Assembly: GCA_964519365.1 (NCBI GenBank)
Contig: CAZFHP010000040.1
Coordinates: 1 to 13,371, forward strand
DNA: 13,371 nt
Reading direction: 5' to 3'
Origin: CAZFHP01 sp964519365
GTDB lineage: Bacteria > Babelota > Babeliae > Babelales > RVW-14
Part shown: positions 6,952 through 13,027 of the stretch, piece by piece
Layout of the letters: each line of letters starts with the position of its first letter
How positions within the stretch are numbered: the stretch's first letter is position 1
Made by a program: the position numbers and the translations under genes
The notes under the pieces: model-generated
The model's input: only the letters and a program-made list of their open reading frames with translations
The model's database searches: none
Told to the model about the DNA's origin: nothing

Positions 6952-7196
6952 GAGATCCCCTTCCCCCTTAAACGTTCACGAAAACGTTTTAACTCTTCTC
7001 TTCTTTCTTCTTTTTTTTCTTGCTCTTTTATCAATTCATACTCTTTTATCAATTCATAGCATAAAAAAAATTCCTTACCCAACTCAAGCATTTTGAAAAT
7101 TTCATAAAATTGCCCATCGCGATAGGTTACCCCAAACAGGGCTCTCGGACTGAAATAAATTTTGTTTTTATGCCATAATTCTTTTATTCTTAGCAA
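6948..7196 (-). CDS. Small charged protein encoded upstream of lon
   Basis: 82 residues, not recognised. The N-terminal half is mixed (SPRALFGVTYRDGQFYEIF). The C-terminal half (about 45-80) is dominated by Glu, Lys and Arg, probably one long helix or coiled coil. Two copies of YELIKE in tandem come from an exact 18-bp DNA duplication. The reading frame opens with TTG 7196 just after an in-frame TAA; no strong ribosome site precedes it, so the start is uncertain. Its stop overlaps the lon start by ATGA, which suggests a lon operon and a real gene. It could be a Lon-related adaptor or simply a leader peptide that couples lon translation; neither can be shown here. Confidence 0.6.
   Translation of the reverse strand: MLRIKELWHKNKIYFSPRALFGVTYRDGQFYEIFKMLELGKEFFLCYELIKEYELIKEQEKKEERREELKRFRERLRGKGIS
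7023..7058 (-). repeat. Perfect 18-bp tandem duplication in the gene before lon
   Basis: CTCTTTTATCAATTCATA is present at 7023-7040 and again at 7041-7058 without a mismatch. Because 18 is a multiple of three, it adds six residues (YELIKE) without a frameshift. Perfect identity suggests a recent slippage event or a variable-number locus. Confidence 0.9.
7162..7190 (+). promoter_or_regulatory. Candidate promoter of the 7234 gene
   Basis: TTGTTT (7162-7167) is separated by 17 bases from TATTCT (7185-7190). It lies inside the start of the divergent small gene and predicts a leader of about 37 bases. In such AT-rich DNA this match is only moderately informative. Confidence 0.35.
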
Positions 7197-7233
7197 AAGT
7201 TTATTACTTTTTCACCAAAAGGGAGATTTTTCT

Positions 7234-8298
7234 ATGACCAGAAAAAAATTATATCGAACGACTCACTTGATTATTATCTTTGGCATACTCTTTTTATGCT
7301 TAAAGATTTATAAAAATTCTCAAGAAAATTCACACATACGCATGTTCGCAAACTCAATCAAAAAAGACACGCACACATTCGAACACCTTAAGCCACCTCC
7401 CAAACTCACACTCTTTCTTGATAGCTTGTTCAAAAAATACTCCATATCTTCACAAGACATAATAAATGATAGAATCTTACAATGGAAACTGCATAAAGCC
7501 GGATGCCGTACCATTAAATTCGCTGACGGCAAACTTGTCACTCAGGTTCCTACACCATTTCAAACTTTTCTCATTAAAGCTCACACATCAAGAAAATATA
7601 ATAACGACCTCCGGAATATCAATCGCGCCTATGTTGCCAATGAAATAAAGAATCTTGTATCACAACATAATCTACAACACATACAAGCACCACAATCATA
7701 CTTGTATCACATCCCATCAGCAGACCATACACTTAAAAATTCAAACTATCTTGTAATCACAGAAAAACATAAACTCAACACAAACACTAAAATTATTACT
7801 GCGTCAAAAGATATAATCAAAGAGTGTCTTTTTATAATTGCTATGACAGGCTTTTTTGATGCCGCAATTAATATTGGCGATAATATATCTTTTAACGACA
7901 AAAATAAAATCGTTTTTATCGATAACGAAAACGCTCTACAAGTAGACATTCACGCTATCTTTTTTGACGACCTTTCATACATTCCACCACTCAAAGAAAC
8001 AGTCGAAAAAGCTTCTTACGCCAAATGCTATACCCCGCTACCACAAGAAACGTTTCTTGCCTATGCGTTGGCTACTATCGGCAAAGAAACCCAGAACCCC
8101 AAGCTTACAAAACAAGCGCTAACAATACTCAAAAAAATTATTACCTGTTACGGTGGCATATTCCCTTTTCTGCATCATAGAGGCAACATAGCTGTACCCT
8201 ATATACGCATGCTTATAGCTGACGTTAATACGATATTTGAAAAGATAGAAACAAAACACACATACGATCGCCATAAACTTAAAAAGTATTACACATAA
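7234..8298 (+). CDS. Membrane-anchored protein with degenerate kinase-like motif
   Basis: 354 residues from ATG 7234, chosen because GGGAG lies at 7221-7225; an in-frame TTG at 7162 has no ribosome site and would overlap the divergent gene. A basic start (TRKKLYR) precedes one hydrophobic segment (about 12-25), then a soluble domain. Middle features recall kinase-like folds: YLVITEKHK (hinge-like), and D209...N217 followed by IVFIDNE with D230. This compares with the D...N catalytic loop and the metal-binding Asp of aminoglycoside- and lipid-kinase-like proteins. The loop spacing is longer than normal, so activity is doubtful. The match is by eye, not by search. Several neighbours share the single-anchor design, and a possible paralogue end follows the gap. 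Confidence 0.7.
   Translation: MTRKKLYRTTHLIIIFGILFLCLKIYKNSQENSHIRMFANSIKKDTHTFEHLKPPPKLTLFLDSLFKKYSISSQDIINDRILQWKLHKAGCRTIKFADGKLVTQVPTPFQTFLIKAHTSRKYNNDLRNINRAYVANEIKNLVSQHNLQHIQAPQSYLYHIPSADHTLKNSNYLVITEKHKLNTNTKIITASKDIIKECLFIIAMTGFFDAAINIGDNISFNDKNKIVFIDNENALQVDIHAIFFDDLSYIPPLKETVEKASYAKCYTPLPQETFLAYALATIGKETQNPKLTKQALTILKKIITCYGGIFPFLHHRGNIAVPYIRMLIADVNTIFEKIETKHTYDRHKLKKYYT
7248..7253 (-). promoter_or_regulatory. -10 element of the lon operon
   Basis: A perfect TATAAT on the minus strand lies about 50 bases upstream of the small gene's TTG, inside the first codons of the divergent plus-strand gene. No good -35 hexamer is seen. An AGTGAGT heptamer (7261-7267) occupies the spacer, so a bound protein there would block the promoter. 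Confidence 0.4.
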
Positions 8299-8312
8299 CG
8301 ACCATATAACAG

Positions 8313-8322
8313 NNNNNNNNNN
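8313..8322. other. Assembly gap (10 N)
   Basis: Ten unknown bases. A run of exactly ten is a common placeholder for a scaffold join of unknown size. The sequence right of it is the 3' end of a gene with no visible 5' part, so real sequence is missing here. Confidence 0.95.
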
Positions 8323-8409
8323 ATACAAACGTATCAAGCGTTTTACAATCAAGAAATTATTTCGTTTCACGATACCCTTGAAAAACGCTGGCAATGCTAC
8401 ATGAAATAA
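8323..8409 (+). CDS. 3' fragment of a gene truncated by the assembly gap
   Basis: From the base after the gap, one frame stays open for 28 codons to a TAA at 8407, giving IQTYQAFYNQ, then EIISFHDTLEKRWQCYMK. The composition looks coding (Trp, Cys, Tyr and charged residues), and a terminator-like hairpin overlaps its stop. The frame is too short to identify. It is possibly a neighbour or paralogue of the preceding kinase-like gene. It is not a continuation of that gene as written, which stops 14 bases before the gap. Confidence 0.55.
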   Translation: MQTYQAFYNQEIISFHDTLEKRWQCYMK

Positions 8410-8436
8410 ATCTTGATTTTATTTCATAACTTTTTT
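8401..8436 (+). terminator. AT-rich terminator hairpin after the truncated gene
   Basis: A perfect 10-bp inverted repeat ATGAAATAAA/TTTATTTCAT (8401-8410 and 8418-8427) has a 7-base loop and is followed by AACTTTTTT. The left arm contains the stop codon of the truncated gene. The stem is AT-only apart from one G-C pair, so it is weaker than the other terminators here. Confidence 0.55.
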
Positions 8437-8491
8437 AATCTTGTTCAAGATGTAATATTTATTATGTTTTAATCTAAAAAAGGAGTTTGTA

Positions 8492-9220
8492 ATGAGAAAA
8501 ATTATAAAATACGTGGGATGTTCTCTTTTCGTATACTCATGTATAGCATTAATGCTTATGAACGCCCGGACAGACGAAAAAAGTAAAATCTTATCCATAC
8601 TTGATTACACGAAAAAAAGAAATCCGTACTATAATGCCGAACACTTCAAACCTGGTTACCATTCGATTACTATCAATGGCGAGTACTTTCAAGGTCAACG
8701 CGAACCATCTATTCGCTTAAGTCATGTAGACCCAAGTATTTATGACTTTACAAACAAAACGGTTCTTGATATTGGCTGCAACCAAGGGGGAATGCTTTTT
8801 GCTATAGCCGATAAAATAAAATACGGCGTTGGTATTGATTACGATACATGTATGATTAACGCCTGTAACAAGCTTCGCTCTCACTTTCAAACAAATAACT
8901 TAGACTTTTATATCTTCGATCTAGAAAAAGAACGCTTATCGTTTGCCCTAAACTTTCTTAAAGAAACTCCCGTTGATATCAGTTTTCTTTTGTCAATGTG
9001 TTGTTGGTTGAAAAATTGGCAAAAAGTTATCGACTTTGCCCACTCAATATCTCATACACTTTTATTTGAAAGCAACGGAAGCCCCCAACAACAAAAAAAC
9101 CAAGCCGAATATCTACAAACGAAATATAAAACAGTACGTATGCTCAGCGCTATCTCAGACGATGACCCTCGGCCAATAAACGGAAAAAATAGAAAACTCT
9201 TTATCTGTTTTAAACAATAG
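8492..9220 (+). CDS. N-terminally anchored class I SAM-dependent methyltransferase
   Basis: 242 residues. A basic start (MRKIIK) and a hydrophobic segment (about 8-23, containing VYSC at 14-17) suggest a signal or membrane anchor. The Rossmann methyltransferase domain follows: motif I TVLDIGCNQGGM (90-101), the acidic residue D116 in VGIDYD that would bind the SAM ribose, and FYIFDLE about 20 residues later. The stretch from YHSI (56-59) through R75 to motif I resembles CmoB-like or FkbM-like small-molecule methyltransferases, but the substrate is unknown. GGAG precedes ATG 8492. An anchored methyltransferase is unusual, since SAM is cytoplasmic: either the domain stays inside or the protein acts in a host cell. 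It stands alone, downstream of the truncated gene. Confidence 0.8.
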   Translation: MRKIIKYVGCSLFVYSCIALMLMNARTDEKSKILSILDYTKKRNPYYNAEHFKPGYHSITINGEYFQGQREPSIRLSHVDPSIYDFTNKTVLDIGCNQGGMLFAIADKIKYGVGIDYDTCMINACNKLRSHFQTNNLDFYIFDLEKERLSFALNFLKETPVDISFLLSMCCWLKNWQKVIDFAHSISHTLLFESNGSPQQQKNQAEYLQTKYKTVRMLSAISDDDPRPINGKNRKLFICFKQ

Positions 9221-9234
9221 ACCTAGCCTATTGT
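9214..9234 (+). repeat. 7-bp inverted repeat at the methyltransferase stop
   Basis: ACAATAG and CTATTGT (9214-9220 and 9228-9234) are exact reverse complements around ACCTAGC. The left arm holds the TAG stop, and the right arm runs into the -35 box of the ABC gene promoter. It could be a weak 3' hairpin or a site controlling the next gene. Confidence 0.4.
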
Positions 9235-9259
9235 CGACACACACAAAATAATATACAAT
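9231..9259 (+). promoter_or_regulatory. Candidate promoter of the ABC ATPase-murJ unit
   Basis: TTGTCG (9231-9236) is separated by 17 bases from TACAAT (9254-9259). Transcription would begin around 9266, only a few bases before ATG 9270, and no Shine-Dalgarno sequence is present. The mRNA may be leaderless or nearly so. Confidence 0.4.
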
Positions 9260-9269
9260 AAACAGCATT

Positions 9270-9977
9270 ATGAACCCAAGTACCCAAAAGACACCCAATA
9301 TCTTAACAGCCAAGAATATCACAAAAGATTTTGGGCACACAAAAAAAAGTATTTCTGTCCTACGTGGCATCGATGCGCAATTCAAACAAAACACATCATA
9401 TGCTATCACAGGAGCTTCAGGCTCTGGCAAGTCGACGCTTATGCATATTTTGGGCGGGCTGGACAAGCCAACCCAGGGGAATATCTTGTTTAATGGGCAA
9501 AACATACAAACGATCAAAAAAGATCACTTTTTAAATCAAACAATCGGCTTCGTTTTTCAGTTTCACTACTTAATTAAAGAACTTACGGTGCTTGAAAATA
9601 TTATGCTCATGGGCTTAATTAACGGGCAAGCAAGAAATATCTGTAAACAACGGGCACATGAACTCTTAGAAAAAACAGGCATACAAGATAAAGCCCAGGC
9701 ACTTACAACAGAACTCTCTGGAGGGCAGCAGCAACGTGTGTCTATCGCTAGAGCGCTTTTTAACAAACCAGCGTTTTTGCTAGCCGACGAACCGACAGGA
9801 AATCTTGATGCCCAAAACGCTCAACAAATCGTTCAGCTTTTTTTACAATCACAACAAGAATGGGGAATGGGTATTATTATTTGTACGCATGACAAAGACG
9901 TTTACGCACACATGAATACGATATTTACGTTACACGCTGGGTTACTAACACAAACGACAACAGACACCCAGAAATAA
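9270..9977 (+). CDS. ABC transporter ATPase, LolD/MacB-type
   Basis: Cytoplasmic ATP-binding subunit of 235 residues. All ABC motifs are intact: Walker A GASGSGKST (48-56), Q-loop Gln97, signature LSGGQQQR (149-156), Walker B FLLADEPTGNLD (169-180; D173, E174) and H-loop His207. The ADEPTGNLD form and overall length fit the LolD/MacB/FtsE group. LolD powers extraction of lipoproteins from the inner membrane with LolC/LolE, and no such permease is adjacent, so the name lolD is not certain. It lies 36 bases upstream of murJ on the same strand, probably as one unit. No ribosome site precedes ATG 9270. Confidence 0.9.
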   Translation: MNPSTQKTPNILTAKNITKDFGHTKKSISVLRGIDAQFKQNTSYAITGASGSGKSTLMHILGGLDKPTQGNILFNGQNIQTIKKDHFLNQTIGFVFQFHYLIKELTVLENIMLMGLINGQARNICKQRAHELLEKTGIQDKAQALTTELSGGQQQRVSIARALFNKPAFLLADEPTGNLDAQNAQQIVQLFLQSQQEWGMGIIICTHDKDVYAHMNTIFTLHAGLLTQTTTDTQK

Positions 9978-10013
9978 AAATATACGCGAGCATAAATTAT
10001 ACGGGAAAAAGAC

Positions 10014-11573
10014 ATGACCCAAAACTCCAGTCAGCACACAAATCTTAATCTCAACAAACGATCTATTCTAAAGAAAACCATTCAAGTAGGCTCGCTTACG
10101 CTTTTAAGCCGAGCTGTTGCCATAGCGCGGGAACTTTTGAAGATACGTTTTTTGGGCATCGGGATTATCTCTGATGCGTTTATTATCGCCTTTCGTATCC
10201 CCAATCTCTTTCGCCACATATTTGCTGAAGGCGCTTTAAGCGCAGCATTTGTTCCAGTTATCGTCAAGACGGTTAAAGAAAACAAACGAGAAACGGCTAA
10301 TGGGCTCATGAGCTTGTCGTTTATTGTCTTTCAAAGCGTAATACTCTTGATCTATCTTTTTGTATTTTTAAAAACAGATCTTGTCGTAAAACTTCTTGCT
10401 CCCGGCTTTAATTACGAACAAGCACAAAATACGGTTTTGTTTTTACGCATTCTGTTCCCGTTTTTATTTCTTGCCTCAAGTAGCGCCCTACTTGCCGGCG
10501 CGCTTAACGCCGTTAACCATTTTGCCGTACCAGCATTTGGACCAGCTCTTTGGAATATCGTATACGTCGCAAGCTTAATACTATGTCTTACGTTTAAGCT
10601 TTCGCCACTGTTTTTATGCTGGGCCATTCTCTTTGCAGGCGTCATCCAACTATTATTACACGTGCTCATGTTCTTCATGTATCACTTTAAGTTCGGGGTC
10701 ATTACTCCAGACGCGATACGTGCGTTTAAACAGGTCATAAAAAAATTCTTGCCATGCTTACTGGGCGTGAGCATCGTTGAAATTAATTTTTTTGTCAGTG
10801 GCATCGTCGCATCGTTTTTACCCAAAGGTTCTGTGTCTATCTTATATTACGGCTGTCGCTTCATGAATATCCCATTAGGCGTTTTTGCGGTTGCGTTTTC
10901 AAGCATCTTGCTTCCCCACTTTTCTCGCATTGTTCTGTACGCCCCCAAACGCTTGAACTTTTATATTCTTGAAGTCGCCAAATTTGTCTCATGGGTTATT
11001 ATCCCAATCTCACTCTTTATGATATTCGTATCACATAACGTCTTTGCTCTCTTTCTTGCACACAAAGCAACGCCTGCACAAATAACACAAGCTGGCTTTA
11101 TACTCATAATTTATTCGCTGGGTCTTTTATTCTTCGCACTTAATAAAGCCCTGCTTAATATTTTTTATGCTCTCAAAGATACGAGAACAACTATGATTAT
11201 CTCGTCTATAAGCGCCCTTGTAAATCTTGTAGGCGATGTTATCGGCATGCTTATATGGGGCATTTATGGCATTGCAGGCGCTGCATGCTTATCGGGACTT
11301 GTCATGACAGTCTTGTGCATATTCTTCTTGCACAAAAAACATAACTTTGTTTTTTACACAGGCAACTATCTTATGTTCTTAACACGCCTTGTCCCACACA
11401 TACTTATAACAAGCATGTTCTTTCTCGCCTGTTTCTACGGGATACAAGTATACACAGGCCCATTATCGATAATTAAATACTGGCTTATTATTTTACCTAT
11501 TGGACTTATTTCTTTTCTGTTCTTCTTCTTCACGAAAAAGCTCTTTCGCATTAACGCCTATTTCTTGAAATAA
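10014..11573 (+). CDS. murJ: Lipid II flippase MurJ (MviN)
   Basis: Inner-membrane flippase that moves the peptidoglycan precursor lipid II to the outer face. 519 residues, as usual, with hydrophobic segments consistent with the 14-helix MOP fold. The diagnostic N-terminal region is intact: LSRAVAIARE (31-40), SDAF (53-56), FRIPNLFR (60-67) and FAEGALSAAFVP (70-81). R33, R39, D54 and R67 correspond to functionally important E. coli MurJ residues R18, R24, D39 and R52. A GGGA ribosome site precedes ATG 10014. It implies a peptidoglycan wall, although no other mur gene is in view. It follows the ABC ATPase closely. Confidence 0.96.
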   Translation: MTQNSSQHTNLNLNKRSILKKTIQVGSLTLLSRAVAIARELLKIRFLGIGIISDAFIIAFRIPNLFRHIFAEGALSAAFVPVIVKTVKENKRETANGLMSLSFIVFQSVILLIYLFVFLKTDLVVKLLAPGFNYEQAQNTVLFLRILFPFLFLASSSALLAGALNAVNHFAVPAFGPALWNIVYVASLILCLTFKLSPLFLCWAILFAGVIQLLLHVLMFFMYHFKFGVITPDAIRAFKQVIKKFLPCLLGVSIVEINFFVSGIVASFLPKGSVSILYYGCRFMNIPLGVFAVAFSSILLPHFSRIVLYAPKRLNFYILEVAKFVSWVIIPISLFMIFVSHNVFALFLAHKATPAQITQAGFILIIYSLGLLFFALNKALLNIFYALKDTRTTMIISSISALVNLVGDVIGMLIWGIYGIAGAACLSGLVMTVLCIFFLHKKHNFVFYTGNYLMFLTRLVPHILITSMFFLACFYGIQVYTGPLSIIKYWLIILPIGLISFLFFFFTKKLFRINAYFLK

Positions 11574-11581
11574 TTTTTTTA
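11559..11581 (+). terminator. Weak terminator candidate at the murJ end
   Basis: TATTT and AAATA arms around CTTG overlap the murJ stop codon and are followed by a run of seven T. The stem is only AT pairs, so termination here is uncertain. Confidence 0.3.
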
Positions 11582-11667
11582 CACAACCCGAACCACGCTT
11601 CCACAAACACGATCAAGACCGCTTGCACAAATCTGAAACTCGAGTTATACTTTTACACACACGGTAA

Positions 11668-11739
11668 TTTGAAAAGTGTTCGCACCCGTTCGACTGCACC
11701 CTAAGAAGGGCTTCGCTCAGGGCGAACGAATTTTTCAAA
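11668..11739. repeat. Nested inverted repeat, interspersed-repeat-like
   Basis: Three concentric inverted pairs: TTTGAAAA/TTTTCAAA (11668-11675 and 11732-11739), CGTTCG/CGAACG (11687-11692 and 11723-11728), and CCCT/AGGG in the centre. It reads from CCCGTTCGACTGC to CTTCGCTCAGGGCGAACG, the layout of the common TTCGA...CTCAGGGCGAACG interspersed bacterial repeats. It is GC-richer than its surroundings and could fold into a long hairpin between murJ and the ATPase gene. No reading frame is needed to explain it. Confidence 0.6.
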
Positions 11740-11790
11740 ACGACTTCAGAAAGGCTTCTAGGGAGACTTTTTGCGGGTGTTTTTAAGTTG

Positions 11791-11826
11791 TCGAATTTAC
11801 GTTAAAAATCGAATTTACGTTAGACA
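11791..11826. repeat. 18-base tandem repeat before the ATPase gene
   Basis: TCGAATTTACGTTA is present at 11791-11804 and 11809-11822, and the full 18-base units match at 16 of 18 positions. It lies directly upstream of the ribosome site of the ATPase gene. In the open frame it would read RIYVKN then RIYVRQ, but translation most likely begins after it. Confidence 0.8.
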
Positions 11827-11845
11827 AATAAAAAGGGAGATTCCA

Positions 11846-13021
11846 ATGTTCATCAAAAGAAATCTCAAAGCTGGCTTACTCAAATATGCATCAAAGTTTC
11901 CTGTTGTCGCCCTCGTAGGGCCACGGCAATCTGGAAAAACAACCCTCGTGCAAAAAACATTTGCTTCACATACATATTTTTCGTTAGAAGATCCTGACAC
12001 ATTGGAATTATTCCGTATGGATCCTCGCGATTTTTTAGAAAAAGATTACGGCACGCCTGGTATTATTTTAGATGAATTCCAAAATGAACCAAAAATATTA
12101 TCATACATACAAGGCATTGTTGATCGTAATCGTAGGCCAGGATATTTTATTTTAACAGGATCACAAAACTTTCTTATGAATCAAGCAATATCGCAATCAC
12201 TTGCAGGACGCGTTGCTCTTCTTACACTCTTGCCTCTCTCGCTCAAAGAACTAACAAATAAATCACAGCTTTCTAACAATCTTGATTCTGCACTATTTCA
12301 CGGAGGCTACCCCGATGTTTTTGCTCGCAATATTACGCCTGAAGAATTTTATCCTCAGTACACACGAACATACGTCGAACGCGATATTCGACAACTCAAA
12401 AACATCACAGACTTAAGCTCTTTTCAACGGTTTATGCGCCTTTGTGCCGGACGCATAGGGCAACTACTTAATATCACATCGCTAGCTGACGATTGCGGCA
12501 TAAGCGTCCCAACCGTAAAATCATGGTTATCGATTCTTGAAGCAAGCTATATTATCTTTTTACTCCAACCACACTTTAAAAATTTTAGCAAACGACTTAT
12601 CAAATCGCCAAAACTTTATTTTCACGACACAGGACTGGCATGTTGGCTATTAAAAATCAGTTCTTGCAAACAAGTAAACGAACATTATCTGCGTGGCGGA
12701 CTCACCGAGTCTCTGGTTATTTCAGAGTTTTACAAAGCATTTTATAATCAAACACAAGAACCAAGCCTTTACTTTTGGCGCGATAGTCGTGGCCATGAAA
12801 TTGATTGCTTACTTGATTACGGAACAGAACTTATCCCTGTTGAAATTAAATCAAGCACAACAATAAACCAACGTTTTTTTGAAAACTTACATTACTGGTG
12901 TACACTTGCTAATATTAACCCAAGCCAAGGATATGTTGTATACGCAGGCAAAGAAAATCAAAAACGATCCGTTGGTAATATTATAAGCTGGCAATCAGCC
13001 GGAGCAATCGTTAAATCTTAA
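11846..13021 (+). CDS. AAA+ ATPase with DUF4143 C-terminal domain
   Basis: 391 residues from ATG 11846, chosen because AAAGGGAG lies just upstream; an in-frame extension back to 11771 has no ribosome site and crosses a tandem repeat. The N-terminal ATPase domain has Walker A GPRQSGKT (25-32) and Walker B GIILDEFQ (D76, E77), followed by a sensor-like ILTGSQNF. The C-terminal DUF4143 part has a winged-helix-like segment (LADDCGISVPTVKSWL), then E288, E318-I-D320 and E333-I-K335, a PD-(D/E)XK nuclease-type arrangement. The family is widespread and often duplicated in small genomes; its biological role is not settled. It stands alone and converges on the next gene with six bases between stops. 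Confidence 0.92.
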   Translation: MFIKRNLKAGLLKYASKFPVVALVGPRQSGKTTLVQKTFASHTYFSLEDPDTLELFRMDPRDFLEKDYGTPGIILDEFQNEPKILSYIQGIVDRNRRPGYFILTGSQNFLMNQAISQSLAGRVALLTLLPLSLKELTNKSQLSNNLDSALFHGGYPDVFARNITPEEFYPQYTRTYVERDIRQLKNITDLSSFQRFMRLCAGRIGQLLNITSLADDCGISVPTVKSWLSILEASYIIFLLQPHFKNFSKRLIKSPKLYFHDTGLACWLLKISSCKQVNEHYLRGGLTESLVISEFYKAFYNQTQEPSLYFWRDSRGHEIDCLLDYGTELIPVEIKSSTTINQRFFENLHYWCTLANINPSQGYVVYAGKENQKRSVGNIISWQSAGAIVKS

Positions 13022-13027
13022 TTTTCT

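Noticed and set aside
7162..7233. N-terminal extension of the 7234 gene from TTG 7162
   Set aside because: It has no ribosome site, would overlap the divergent small gene, and the ATG at 7234 has a clear GGGAG nine bases upstream.
8119..8394. Minus-strand open frame crossing the gap
   Set aside because: It spans the N run and runs antisense to the kinase-like gene, so it is a frame shadow.
9155..9517. Minus-strand open frame opposite the methyltransferase end and ABC start
   Set aside because: It is antisense to two well-supported coding regions and includes their intergenic promoter.
11791..11826. CRISPR-like direct repeats
   Set aside because: Only two units separated by four bases, with no spacers and no cas genes in the window.
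11771..11845. N-terminal extension of the DUF4143 ATPase reading RIYVKN, RIYVRQ
   Set aside because: It is encoded by a tandem repeat, has no ribosome site, and the family's N-terminus matches the start at 11846.
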